A stretch of DNA of 64,000 nucleotides from Trueperella bonasi (GTDB lineage: Bacteria; Actinomycetota; Actinomycetes; Actinomycetales; Actinomycetaceae). This document shows positions 51,316-60,741 of this stretch, one piece after another. The stretch covers positions 558,001 to 622,000 of the forward strand of contig NZ_JAUSQX010000001.1 of the NCBI RefSeq assembly GCF_030811535.1, read 5' to 3'. The notes under the pieces are model-generated. The model saw only the letters and a program-made list of their open reading frames with translations, was not told where the DNA came from and ran no database searches. Positions within the stretch are counted from its first letter, which is position 1. Each line of letters starts with the position of its first letter. The position numbers were made by a program, and so were the translations under genes.

Positions 51316-52960
51316 CTAACCTATCTCTATGCGCCGCGCTATGCGCTGGCTTGATACCGGAGTCGTTCGGCTCAATATGAGTGTTCGCAGTTTGTTTACT
51401 GTAACCGATTGCTGACCGCGCAGGTGAGTTATCCGTAACATTGTGGGGGTCACCGGTGAGTGGCCCCGTGGCAACTAGGCTTGCGGCTGCTGGCACAGCG
51501 GTAGAGTTCCCGGACCGTTCCAGGAAAAGCCAGACGTAGCCCACGAAGATCGCAAATGTCACACCACCAGCCAACGCGTACATCATCGGGTGCCACTGCT
51601 GTGTCACGCCAAGTTCGTTCGTATAGGCGGTGCCGAAGCGGTAGCGCAGCGCCACTGCACGCAGTGCGATCAGTTGTGCCACTGCGAGAGAAATCGTAAT
51701 GGTGATACGTTGTGATCTCGTCAGTTCTAGGTTGGCATGAATAATGAGAATACCGAGGAATAAAACGAGGAGTGCCAACACATAGCGCGGTTGGAACCAC
51801 TCGCCTACTGCCATACCTCGGTCGAAAAGTATGTATACCGGCACGAAAATCAGCACAGCAAGCACGCTGATTGAGGCGATAGCCGTGCGCCAGTAAATCT
51901 GACGCAAACTTGAAAAAACTAGTCCGCAGAACACGAAGATTGTGAGCGCCGGAACGCTCCATGGGATGGGCACGTCGAACCAGCCGAGCGGCCACGTGCC
52001 GAATGCACCAAGCCAGATGTACGGGACCGTCAGCGTATTATCTACGATGTTACGTCGTCCAACGTTTCCATCTCCTCCGGTCACGAGTGTGTCTATCATC
52101 GCCGATAACGACTCCAAGCCGGGCACCGAATCCAGCACCCCGGCAAAGAGCGCGAATATTCCCGTCACACCAAGTAGCCCTAGAATTGTTAATTCTATGG
52201 TGGTTCCACGCCTATCGAATTTTACGGTGACGAAGACAGCTAGGAACAATGCGAGGAGGCAGTATGCACCCGCGTCGTATCTGGCGCCGCCAACGAATAA
52301 CAGTGCCGTAAGTGCAAGGGCAGCTAGCACATATCGCCGCCAGCCCGCTGTTTCGAAAACACCCACTACCGCGAAATAGATGAACAACGGCCCAAACACC
52401 GTCCAAGACGTCGGGTTGATCGACGCGATGATGAATAGGCCAAGTGGGACTACAGTCGCACTCACGGTCATCCATAACGCACGCCGCCTAGCCAGGGGTA
52501 GCACTGCCGCAAGCAGTCCAAGTCCAAAGCTCACAAGCGCAGAATTGAGCGTTCGAATACTGTAAAAACTTTCGCTCGTTTCGGCGTCGAGTGCAAGAGC
52601 CGCTGTTGTGTAAAAGAGCTGGGGATATTGCTCGCTAAAGTTTCCTCGGTCAGTCTCTACCAGCTGTCCGCTATTCACAGATCGGAGACGACACGGATCA
52701 TTCTCGGTTTCTTCCTGTCCGAAGCACATCGTCTGCGTAGCATCTTCACGTACCAACCGGGTTGTAGGTGTAGAGCCTGGTTCGCACATTCCGTTCTCAC
52801 CACCGGAGCAGTAAATACTGGCCAGATGATAGTCTGAGTCCGGTTCGCCAAACGGAGCCACCGCATAGCCCCATATAACCAAGGTGAAAAACAGCAAGAG
52901 CGGCGGTAGTACCACGTCGAGAACTCCGCGCACCTTCGACGTCGTTACTTCCGTATCCAT
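51293..52960 (-). CDS. DUF2142-like multipass membrane protein
   Basis: The 555-residue protein has about 12-13 hydrophobic helices, a large extracytoplasmic loop after the first helix (about 35-105, with three Cys residues) and ASINPTSWTVFGPLF, a segment I associate with DUF2142. Such proteins are thought to be GT-C-like membrane enzymes of surface-glycan loci, acting on polyprenyl-linked sugars outside the membrane. The acidic PDSDYH motif near residue 40 could be catalytic; that is inference. It overlaps the wzm gene. Confidence 0.7.
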   Translation of the reverse strand: MDTEVTTSKVRGVLDVVLPPLLLFFTLVIWGYAVAPFGEPDSDYHLASIYCSGGENGMCEPGSTPTTRLVREDATQTMCFGQEETENDPCRLRSVNSGQLVETDRGNFSEQYPQLFYTTAALALDAETSESFYSIRTLNSALVSFGLGLLAAVLPLARRRALWMTVSATVVPLGLFIIASINPTSWTVFGPLFIYFAVVGVFETAGWRRYVLAALALTALLFVGGARYDAGAYCLLALFLAVFVTVKFDRRGTTIELTILGLLGVTGIFALFAGVLDSVPGLESLSAMIDTLVTGGDGNVGRRNIVDNTLTVPYIWLGAFGTWPLGWFDVPIPWSVPALTIFVFCGLVFSSLRQIYWRTAIASISVLAVLIFVPVYILFDRGMAVGEWFQPRYVLALLVLFLGILIIHANLELTRSQRITITISLAVAQLIALRAVALRYRFGTAYTNELGVTQQWHPMMYALAGGVTFAIFVGYVWLFLERSGNSTAVPAAASLVATGPLTGDPHNVTDNSPARSAIGYSKQTANTHIEPNDSGIKPAHSAAHRDRLGDHVTEK

Positions 52961-52994
52961 AATTTCAATCTAGCTCAACGTATTAGAAACCAGT

Positions 52995-54296
52995 CTAATT
53001 CGCCTTTGCATCCCCGATCACGAGGCGAGGTGTCCCTTTCCACAGCTCGGGGTTCGTGATTCTACGGCCGTCGAACAGCAACTTGATTCCCGGGAAGTTC
53101 GCAGGAGTAATCTCCGCGTATTCCTTGTGATCGGCCTGCACAATGACGGCGTCGACGCCCTCCCCCAACTCGTAGGCGTCCCAACCGTATCCAGCAAGGT
53201 CATCGGCGCTGAACATCGGGTCGTGCACTCTTACCTGTGCGCCGCGTTCCTTAAGCCCGGCAACCGTGGCGAAAATGCCGGAGAACGCCGTCTCTTTGAC
53301 ACCGCCGCGGTAGGAGGCACCGAGAACGGCGATCTTTTGGTCTTTCAGATCGCCGAGTACGTCTTCCACCCGACCGATCACATATTCGGGCATGCCCGCG
53401 TTGAACTGGCGTGCCGTGCGAACGATGGAGGCGTCTGGATCGGTGGACAGGTACAAGCGCGGATAAACCGGGATGCAGTGCCCGCCCACGGCGATACCCG
53501 GGCGGTGGATGTGCGAGTACGGTTGGCTATTCGATGCGTCAATTACACGCTGGATGTCAATGCCCTCTTTGTCCGCGTAGACGGCGAACTGGTTGGCAAG
53601 CCCAATGTTGACGTCCCGATACGTTGTTTCGGCAAGCTTCGCCATTTCGGCTGCTTCCGCCGAGCCAAGATCCCACACTCCGTTGGGTTCGGCGAGGTCG
53701 GGGCGCTCATCAAACGTGAGCACGGCTTCATAGAAGTCGATCGCCTTCTGCGTGCCCTCCTCAGACAGCCCGCCAACGAGCTTCGGGTACTTGCGAAGAT
53801 CTTCAAACACCCGCCCGGTGAGCACGCGCTCCGGGGAGAACACAAGGTGGAAGTCTTTGCTTTCTTTCAAGCCGGAGATCTCTTCGATCATCGGCTTCCA
53901 GCGCCCGCGCGTCGTGCCAACGGGGAGCGTGGTTTCGTATGCAATGAGCGTATCTGGGGTGAGGTTTTCAGCTAGCGACCGCGTAGCGGCGTCCATCCAT
54001 TCAAAGTCCGGTTCCCACGTTTCGTCGTTAACAAATAGCGGCACAACGACGACGACGGCGTCCGCTCCCGGGACTGCCTCAGCGTAGTTCGTTGTCGCCT
54101 TGAAACGGCCTGCAGGGACGAGCTCGGAAAGCTTGTCTTGAAGGTGGGCTTCCCCAGGGAAAGGTTCCGTGGCTTCGTTGATCAGCCGCACGGTCTGTTC
54201 ATTCACGTCGACTCCGATGACGTCGTGTCCCGCGTCGGCAAACTGGACGGCCAGCGGAAGGCCGATCTTCCCCATGGCGACAACTGCAATACGCAT
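52995..54296 (-). CDS. Nucleotide-sugar dehydrogenase (UDP-ManNAc dehydrogenase/WecC-like)
   Basis: The 433-residue NAD-dependent enzyme oxidises a UDP-sugar at C6. It has the N-terminal Rossmann region VAMGKIGLPLA, the YETTLPVGTT and FSPERVLTG segments, Lys in AEMAKLAETTYRDVNI, and the catalytic Cys in GGHCIPVYP (family usually VDP). The FSPER and GGHC segments fit both UDP-Glc and UDP-ManNAc types. The nearby wecB points to UDP-ManNAcA synthesis. A strong GGAGGAG precedes the ATG at 54296. Confidence 0.88.
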   Translation of the reverse strand: MRIAVVAMGKIGLPLAVQFADAGHDVIGVDVNEQTVRLINEATEPFPGEAHLQDKLSELVPAGRFKATTNYAEAVPGADAVVVVVPLFVNDETWEPDFEWMDAATRSLAENLTPDTLIAYETTLPVGTTRGRWKPMIEEISGLKESKDFHLVFSPERVLTGRVFEDLRKYPKLVGGLSEEGTQKAIDFYEAVLTFDERPDLAEPNGVWDLGSAEAAEMAKLAETTYRDVNIGLANQFAVYADKEGIDIQRVIDASNSQPYSHIHRPGIAVGGHCIPVYPRLYLSTDPDASIVRTARQFNAGMPEYVIGRVEDVLGDLKDQKIAVLGASYRGGVKETAFSGIFATVAGLKERGAQVRVHDPMFSADDLAGYGWDAYELGEGVDAVIVQADHKEYAEITPANFPGIKLLFDGRRITNPELWKGTPRLVIGDAKAN

Positions 54297-54361
54297 TAGT
54301 TCTCCTCCAGAACTCCAACAAAACTGAGACCAGTTTACCCCTTACCGCGCTTGATTGTGAA

Positions 54362-56386
54362 TCATTCGCACTCTCCATGTATACGGCAACTCCACTCCGC
54401 GGATTTGACAGCAAAGATTTCTTCCGTGCTCAGCGGGGTGCGGCGCGCTACCACGTCCCACCAATCGATCCTCGGTGGTAAATCTTGGCCGGGGTGCAGG
54501 CATGCTGTGAACTTCCACAATGTTCCGCGCTCAGTATCGGCCACCTTCGTGAATCCCTTGGACGCGTCGACTCGGTACAAGCCAGGCCAACGCTCGGAAC
54601 GCTGGCGCTTTTGGAACGTGAAATCCTCAGTCTGATAGAAATACTCGATGCCATATCGGGCGAGAATGCGGCAAATGTGCGGGTCATGAGCGATGTCGTC
54701 GACGTGGGTGACGAGGTAGGTGCCATCGTGATCCGCTGCCGTGCGGTTGACTTGGGTGAAGACAACGTCGACGCCGGAATACAGCGGCGCATAGCCGAGC
54801 CCGGTCGCAGGGTCTCCAAGCACGACGGCCCCTGGTTCGACGTAATCATCGAGGCTTGCGAAGAACTCGAAGTCGGCTCGAGTCATCATTTTACCCGCGC
54901 CGATGGGTGGCTGGCTTGCCGCCGCAAATGCACCCCACTGAATTCCGCCAGCGGCAACCGCCAGTGCCGCCGAACACACTATCGTTGCTCGAATGGTACG
55001 CGTGAGACGGCTCAGAAGCGCTACCAGAATGATCGCGCTGGGTATCGTCTGGACTGCGAGCAGGCGGTTCGGGTCGTGATACCAGATACCGGCGAGATTT
55101 GCGAAGGGGTTTCCATTCACGTAAGCGCCGAAAACGAGCAGCCACTGCGCGCACCAACCAGCGATAATCCAGCGCATGTTCCCCATCGGCCACAACGCGC
55201 GGGTTCCCAGAGTCGTGACCGCAAGAGTCACCACGGCGACGATGATCGCTAATACCCACACAACCCCGGGTCCGACACTGAGCTGTGCCGCGAGGGTGGC
55301 AATGCGTTCGGTCGTGTCCCAGTTACGCGGGTGTTCACGAATGATATATCCCCACACATTGGGGTTTGCGCACAGTGCCAGAGCAAGAACCAAGAAACCA
55401 AGACACGCGATGAAAACCCGTCGCCGTGTGCCAGATAATCCGGCACGTACCGCATGATAAGCAACATGCAGCGCTGTGGGAAGGAGCAACCATAGCACTG
55501 AAAAAACTGCAGAGGGATGGGTAAGCCCGATCCCTACAACCATGACCAGCACAAGTGTCACGTATCCCCCGAATCTGCTCCAGTCGGCCTCCGTGCCGGC
55601 GATCTGGCGCCACGCAAGCACGATGATCCCTAAAACCGCGGGGATGTGCGCGTATGCCAAAGCGTTCGGCCAAAAGCCGCGGGCGAGAGAGAGGAAGGTC
55701 AAGAAGTGTGGGAATACGGCCGCAACCAGCGGAGTCAGCACACCTGCAGATCCCAGCACCACACGGCCGAGAAAGGTTATCGAGCCCACCCATAGAATCG
55801 GTAGCACAAGGTACGCGAACACGTGAGAAGCAAGCGCAGGAGCTTGCGGGTTGATGAGAGCCAAAACCGCGTGCCATACTGCGGGGTAATTGGTGGGAAT
55901 CGTATTAATTCCGTAGTTGGCCTGCATCGCACCGAACATCGAGGCATCCTGATGGTAGCCAATCGCGTGCAAGGCGTTGTAGTGATACATCGGATCGGCC
56001 TGTGAGCTCGGCAAGGACAGATCAACTCGCATCAATATCGGGACGACGAGAATCGCCACGGCCAACAAAGGAACCACGTAAGCGAACATCCGATAACGGC
56101 CCGGAGGAGCGCATTCTTGCCAGTCCGTCGGCAAGAAAGAAGGAATCAGCCGAGACAGGATGACGCCGAAGAAGACAAGGCTGGTCGCTCCAGTCGCGAA
56201 ACTGCCAAGAGTCCACGCGATTGCGCAAAAATGGTAGACGTTGCTCAGCAGTCCGACAACGGCGAGGCTTAGTGCACCAGCGGAAGCTACCGCGATACGG
56301 CGCGGTATGCGCACTGCGCGCGCAAGAGCATAGCCCGGCGCCACATTCAGCACTAGCAGGGCGAGCGCATACCCGGCGATTATCAT
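54362..56386 (-). CDS. DUF6541 family membrane protein, copy 1
   Basis: The 674-residue protein has about 13-14 transmembrane helices and a C-terminal extracytoplasmic domain (about 530-674). Its tail shares spaced blocks with the product at 58634-60706: DPHIC, RYGIEYFYQ, PGLYRVD, KGFTKV. Segments such as DPMYHYNALHAIG and NYPAVWHA resemble GT-C membrane glycosyltransferases. It overlaps the upstream glycosyltransferase gene by 4 nt. It probably transfers a polyprenyl-phosphate sugar outside the membrane; direct evidence is absent. Confidence 0.75.
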   Translation of the reverse strand: MIIAGYALALLVLNVAPGYALARAVRIPRRIAVASAGALSLAVVGLLSNVYHFCAIAWTLGSFATGATSLVFFGVILSRLIPSFLPTDWQECAPPGRYRMFAYVVPLLAVAILVVPILMRVDLSLPSSQADPMYHYNALHAIGYHQDASMFGAMQANYGINTIPTNYPAVWHAVLALINPQAPALASHVFAYLVLPILWVGSITFLGRVVLGSAGVLTPLVAAVFPHFLTFLSLARGFWPNALAYAHIPAVLGIIVLAWRQIAGTEADWSRFGGYVTLVLVMVVGIGLTHPSAVFSVLWLLLPTALHVAYHAVRAGLSGTRRRVFIACLGFLVLALALCANPNVWGYIIREHPRNWDTTERIATLAAQLSVGPGVVWVLAIIVAVVTLAVTTLGTRALWPMGNMRWIIAGWCAQWLLVFGAYVNGNPFANLAGIWYHDPNRLLAVQTIPSAIILVALLSRLTRTIRATIVCSAALAVAAGGIQWGAFAAASQPPIGAGKMMTRADFEFFASLDDYVEPGAVVLGDPATGLGYAPLYSGVDVVFTQVNRTAADHDGTYLVTHVDDIAHDPHICRILARYGIEYFYQTEDFTFQKRQRSERWPGLYRVDASKGFTKVADTERGTLWKFTACLHPGQDLPPRIDWWDVVARRTPLSTEEIFAVKSAEWSCRIHGECE

Positions 56387-57531
56387 TGCAACGCTGTTTC
56401 CACCGCGTCACAGGCGACACGCCCGGTGGCGGCAAGCGAGTGGGTATCGACGACCCACGTGCGACGTCGGCGTTTTTCCGCTTCGTCACTCGGAGCGCCT
56501 AAAATGGATACCATGGCGGCAGCGACGGCGTTGGGTTCGTGTTCGGTCACCTCGCCGAGGTTTTCGTGTCGAATAGGTTCCCGCAGCGGCCCCGGGCCCG
56601 CATAGACGACGGGCGTGCCGGTGGAAAGCGCAGAATAGACCTTGGTAGGCATGGCGAAGTCGTAGCCGAGCCCGGGCTTAATCGATACAAGAGCGCCAAC
56701 TGCGTGCCGTTGCCATGCTGCAGCTTCCTCTTGGCTCACCCGCCCGATCTGGGTTACCACCCCAGCTGGCAACTCGCTAGCAACCTGTGCGATTTTCGCC
56801 GCAGCGCTGCCCTGGCCGAGATAGTACAAGCGCACGTCCGGATGATCACGGTGAACCTGTTTCATCGCCTCAGCAAATACTTCCGCGCCCTGCCATTCCG
56901 AAGCCGTGCCCGCATACACGAAGTACCGCTCCCCCGGTCTGGGGTTTGGCAAAGCACTCTCCAGTGCAAACACGTCCGTATCGATTCCGTTGGTGGCAAC
57001 ACTAACACGGCTCACTCCAAGCTCGTGAAGGCGATCAGCAACCGCGTTCGATACGGTAATCACGCCGGCCGCACCTTTCATCGCCCAGGTTTCCACCTTG
57101 TGCAAAATCGTGACGATCAGGCCGGGTGCCGATGCCTCTGCCGCATCGGACCACACGTCTGCCGCGTAGTACACGTAAGGCACCCGGCGCAGCCGTGCGG
57201 CGATCCGGGTGACGAAGCCCGTCGTAGGCGGGGGCTCGCAAATGATGACATCGGGGCGCGGCGCGGCTAATAGCCGGAAAAAGACAGGGATGTCGAAGCT
57301 CAAATACTGCAGGTATCCGCGTACATATCCTTCCGAATCACGAAGTACCGGCATGCGCCGCACGGTGATACCCGGTTCGTTGGGTTGGGTGACCATCGTG
57401 GCGGGCGGCGTCGTCGTCACCACCCGCACCTTGCCTCCACGCGAAGCTATCTCCCGCGCAAGGGCGCGAAGTCGGAAGCTGGCGGCTGCCGGTTCCGGGG
57501 TAAAAATCCTCGTCGCGATTATCGCCTTCAC
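56383..57531 (-). CDS. Family 4 glycosyltransferase
   Basis: The 382-residue GT-B enzyme has an N-terminal acceptor domain beginning RIFTPEPAAASFR, the EPPPTTGF loop, and a C-terminal nucleotide-sugar domain with FVYAGTASEWQG, and KPGLGYDFAMPTKVYSALSTGTPVVYAGPG with its donor-binding region. The WbuB/WecA-region glycosyltransferases have this layout. It is divergent from wecB with 41 bp between starts. The sugar transferred is not known. Confidence 0.92.
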   Translation of the reverse strand: MKAIIATRIFTPEPAAASFRLRALAREIASRGGKVRVVTTTPPATMVTQPNEPGITVRRMPVLRDSEGYVRGYLQYLSFDIPVFFRLLAAPRPDVIICEPPPTTGFVTRIAARLRRVPYVYYAADVWSDAAEASAPGLIVTILHKVETWAMKGAAGVITVSNAVADRLHELGVSRVSVATNGIDTDVFALESALPNPRPGERYFVYAGTASEWQGAEVFAEAMKQVHRDHPDVRLYYLGQGSAAAKIAQVASELPAGVVTQIGRVSQEEAAAWQRHAVGALVSIKPGLGYDFAMPTKVYSALSTGTPVVYAGPGPLREPIRHENLGEVTEHEPNAVAAAMVSILGAPSDEAEKRRRRTWVVDTHSLAATGRVACDAVETALQ

Positions 57532-57572
57532 TGTTTTCGCTCCTCATGCGAGTTGGCAGTTATCATGTGTCT

Positions 57573-58637
57573 ATGCAGATTCTAAGTGTGGTTGGCGCAC
57601 GCCCCCAATTTGTGAAACTCGCTCCCATCGCGCACGCGTGCGCGCGCGCAGGGGTCACGCACACAATCGTTCACACCGGGCAGCACTACGATCCCTTACT
57701 ATCCGACGTCTTCTTTGACGAGCTCGGCATTCCCGAGCCGAATGAACACCTCGGGGTCGGCTCAGGTTCGCACGGTAAACAGACCGGCGCGATGCTCGCG
57801 AAGATGGACGACGTGCTGGACAAATACCGCCCGGATTGGGTGCTCGTGTACGGCGATACCAACTCGACTCTGGCCGCCGCACTCAGCGCCGTCAAGCTTC
57901 ACTACCCGATTGCCCATCTGGAAGCCGGGCTGCGTTCCTTCAATCGCGCAATGCCCGAAGAACACAATCGTGTGCTCACCGATCACGCCGCAGATCTTCT
58001 GCTTGCTCCCACGCAGGTTGCCGCCCAGCACTTGGCGAACGAAGGGCTTGCCGAGCGCAGCGTCGTCGTCGGAGACGTGATGACGGACGTGTTGCTCTCC
58101 GAGCTGGCAAAACTTGATCCGGGGTATTCGCCCGTCGCTGAGAAACTCGGTATGGAATCCGGCGCGTACCTGCTCGCCACGATCCACCGTGCCGAGAATA
58201 CCGATGATCCACAGCGGCTGGCCGCCATTTTGCGCTCGCTGGAGGATTCACCTGATCCCGTCGTCGTTCTCGCCCACCCCCGCCTTGTGGCAAAATGCGC
58301 CGAACACGAGCTTACGCTGGGCGGCGGTAACCTTCACGTTCATGATCCGCTTCCCTATGCCGACCTCCTCGCGAGCGCGACGCACGCCAAAGGTATCGTC
58401 ACGGATTCTGGCGGCCTACAAAAGGAGGCATTTCTGATGCGAGTGCCCTGCACGACGGTACGGACGGAAACCGAGTGGGTAGAAACCGTAGAACTCGGTT
58501 GGAACATTCTCGCTGAACCGGGTGAACAGTTGGCCGACGCTATCTCACGCCCGCGTCCGACCGACACCGACGCCACTCCGTATGGCACCGGCGACGCCGC
58601 AGACCGCGTGGTCGCCGAACTACTGCGGCGCGGCTAA
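57573..58637 (+). CDS. wecB: UDP-N-acetylglucosamine 2-epimerase (non-hydrolysing)
   Basis: The 354-residue enzyme interconverts UDP-GlcNAc and UDP-ManNAc. Motifs include VGARPQFVKLAPI (6-18), HTGQHYDPLLSD, GDTNSTLAAAL, HLEAGLRS and PEEHNRVLTDH, plus TDSGGLQKEAF near the C terminus. ATG 57573 lacks a ribosome-binding site; a TATCAT hexamer ends 6 nt upstream, so the mRNA may be leaderless. It is the only plus-strand gene in this part of the locus, and its TAA overlaps the stop of the converging DUF6541 gene. Confidence 0.96.
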   Translation: MQILSVVGARPQFVKLAPIAHACARAGVTHTIVHTGQHYDPLLSDVFFDELGIPEPNEHLGVGSGSHGKQTGAMLAKMDDVLDKYRPDWVLVYGDTNSTLAAALSAVKLHYPIAHLEAGLRSFNRAMPEEHNRVLTDHAADLLLAPTQVAAQHLANEGLAERSVVVGDVMTDVLLSELAKLDPGYSPVAEKLGMESGAYLLATIHRAENTDDPQRLAAILRSLEDSPDPVVVLAHPRLVAKCAEHELTLGGGNLHVHDPLPYADLLASATHAKGIVTDSGGLQKEAFLMRVPCTTVRTETEWVETVELGWNILAEPGEQLADAISRPRPTDTDATPYGTGDAADRVVAELLRRG

Positions 58638-60706
58638 TGATAGGTTGGCCCGCCGGGGCGAACTGGCGTCGTACCTGGCTCGGGATCCGTGAAGCGCCAG
58701 TTCGGATCGTTACACAAGTCAATCCGGAAGAGTCGTGCCCGGCCGCCGGAATCCACAAGAGTGAATCCCTTATCAGTGTTCACCCCATACAGACCCGGCC
58801 TCATCGAGGGTGTGAAACCGGAGTTATACCATCCGGGTAGGTCCTGGTAGAAGTGCGTGATTCCGTAGCGGCGTACCGTCGCGCACACCTGCGGATCGTG
58901 GTGAATGTCGTGAAAATTATTGATTAAGAAGGCATCCGCTTTACTCGAGTGCATGCCCGGATAGGGCCAGACCACGTGCCGGCCCGCCACGGGCTGGATG
59001 AGCGAGGCACCGGCAGCCGGATCACCAAGAACGAGGGAGTCGGGCGGTAGCGCGCGCGCACGCTTGATCATGTCGATCTCGGGAGCATCGGCGAGGAAGC
59101 GGTCGGCGCCACGCTCCGGGTAGACCATCTCGTGGGATGCCTGCGCGTTGGCTGGGTAAGACACCGACGTGAGAATGAGGAACGCGCCCGCCACCGCTAC
59201 GATGGTCGCTGGCCTGGCGGCTAGTGCCGCTCGGCGCTTTGCTACCCACGCGAACCAGCACTCGGCGGCTATGGCCACCATCGGTACGAGAAAAACCGCA
59301 ATTCCGACCAACCCGCGAGTCGGATTATTGTAATACAGCGACGTCAGCCGGCCAAAAATCGGTATGGGTATGTAGCAAGCAAGCACGAGCAGCACTTGTG
59401 CCAGCCACGCGACGACGAGCGCCCGATTACGGTACCCACCCTTGCGCCACACGGTCACGGCAGCAAGGAGACTGACGGCGAACACGCCAAGGTAGAAGGC
59501 GTAGGTCTCCAACCCGCCGCCTGGTGAGTACATCGTCAGAGTAAACACCAGCTTCGTGGGTAGCCCCGCGAAAGATACACTCGGGGAGCGATGCAGCTGC
59601 AACAAACTAGCGTACTTCGAGGTGTAGACGAGCACGGGTGAAGCTAGCAAGAAGAAGAGCGCGCCCGCCCACGCGGCAATCCGATAATTATCGCGGTTCG
59701 GCTGCCTCCATTCATGCCACAACCGTACGGCCACGAAGCAGATAAGACACAGCCATACCCCTGCCACCGGCGCGAGGAAAGCAGACGGGTGCATATTCGC
59801 CGTTCCCAGCGCGGGGATCACCCACCCGGCGAGCAAGCTGAGGGCGGGAACGAAGCTTAGTTTGCCGCCAGCGCACAAGCCGCCTGTTTCATGCAGGGTG
59901 CGCAGCTCGCACACCATCATGGCGAGCAAACCGGGCACAATTGCCATGCCGACGACAAACGGCCACAAGGTGGTGACCAGCTGTAGACGTACAAGCGCCA
60001 TCGGCACCAGTGCGCTGCCCGCGAGCGCCCACCACATCACCGCGCGTGAGCCTGTGAGTGCCCATGTGAACGCCATCATCGAAAAGATCCATAGCATCGG
60101 AGTAATGACGAGTATGACGTTCGCCGTCACCAGAGCCTCGGAGGCGCTGCCCATGGTAAGAACAAGCAGCGCGTGCCAGGCGGTTGGATAGAAACTTGGG
60201 CTCGGGTCGAGCCCAAACATGGCGGAGCTTGCCGTGAGCGGCGAGGCATCCCCATTTTGTTGGATCTCCCACAACAGACCGATGTGGAACTGCGAATCTC
60301 CGCCCTGAATGATTCCAGTGGCAGGAATGGTCGTGAGAATTGGCAGCGCTGCCACGAGGCCAAATAGTAACGCGGCGAGCGCCGGTTGCCACAGCGGGGG
60401 TGCTGGTCGCCGATCAACAGCAGGGTAAGTCCCCGACCTGCGGCGTGACACAAAGGCCATGCCGAACGCGATCATAACAACGACTGCGAAGCCAACCAGC
60501 GCTGACGTCAAAGTCCATCCTATGCCAGCTCGGCCGTAGCCAATGGTGAGCACGGTAGCGACGCCAGCGCTCCACGCCGGTGCAATTGCCGCCTGCATGA
60601 ACAGTGGCTGGTGGCGATGGGTAATCCTGGCGAGCACGAGCCCAGGCACAAAAAAGACGGCAAGGATCGCAACTAGTCGTGGTATTTCTGCCAACCACGT
60701 GCCCAT
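58634..60706 (-). CDS. DUF6541 family membrane protein, copy 2
   Basis: The 690-residue paralog of the protein at 54362-56386 has about 13 transmembrane helices, ILTTIPATGIIQGGDSQFHIG near residue 130, and a C-terminal extracytoplasmic domain with DPQVC, RYGITHFYQ, PGLYGVN and KGFTLV. The two paralogs bracket the GT4/wecB pair, which suggests a duplication or two successive sugar additions in the same pathway. It overlaps the wecB stop in CTAA. Confidence 0.75.
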   Translation of the reverse strand: MGTWLAEIPRLVAILAVFFVPGLVLARITHRHQPLFMQAAIAPAWSAGVATVLTIGYGRAGIGWTLTSALVGFAVVVMIAFGMAFVSRRRSGTYPAVDRRPAPPLWQPALAALLFGLVAALPILTTIPATGIIQGGDSQFHIGLLWEIQQNGDASPLTASSAMFGLDPSPSFYPTAWHALLVLTMGSASEALVTANVILVITPMLWIFSMMAFTWALTGSRAVMWWALAGSALVPMALVRLQLVTTLWPFVVGMAIVPGLLAMMVCELRTLHETGGLCAGGKLSFVPALSLLAGWVIPALGTANMHPSAFLAPVAGVWLCLICFVAVRLWHEWRQPNRDNYRIAAWAGALFFLLASPVLVYTSKYASLLQLHRSPSVSFAGLPTKLVFTLTMYSPGGGLETYAFYLGVFAVSLLAAVTVWRKGGYRNRALVVAWLAQVLLVLACYIPIPIFGRLTSLYYNNPTRGLVGIAVFLVPMVAIAAECWFAWVAKRRAALAARPATIVAVAGAFLILTSVSYPANAQASHEMVYPERGADRFLADAPEIDMIKRARALPPDSLVLGDPAAGASLIQPVAGRHVVWPYPGMHSSKADAFLINNFHDIHHDPQVCATVRRYGITHFYQDLPGWYNSGFTPSMRPGLYGVNTDKGFTLVDSGGRARLFRIDLCNDPNWRFTDPEPGTTPVRPGGPTYH

Positions 60707-60741
60707 AGAGATACTTCCTTTCCGGCAGGCTGACCGCCAGT

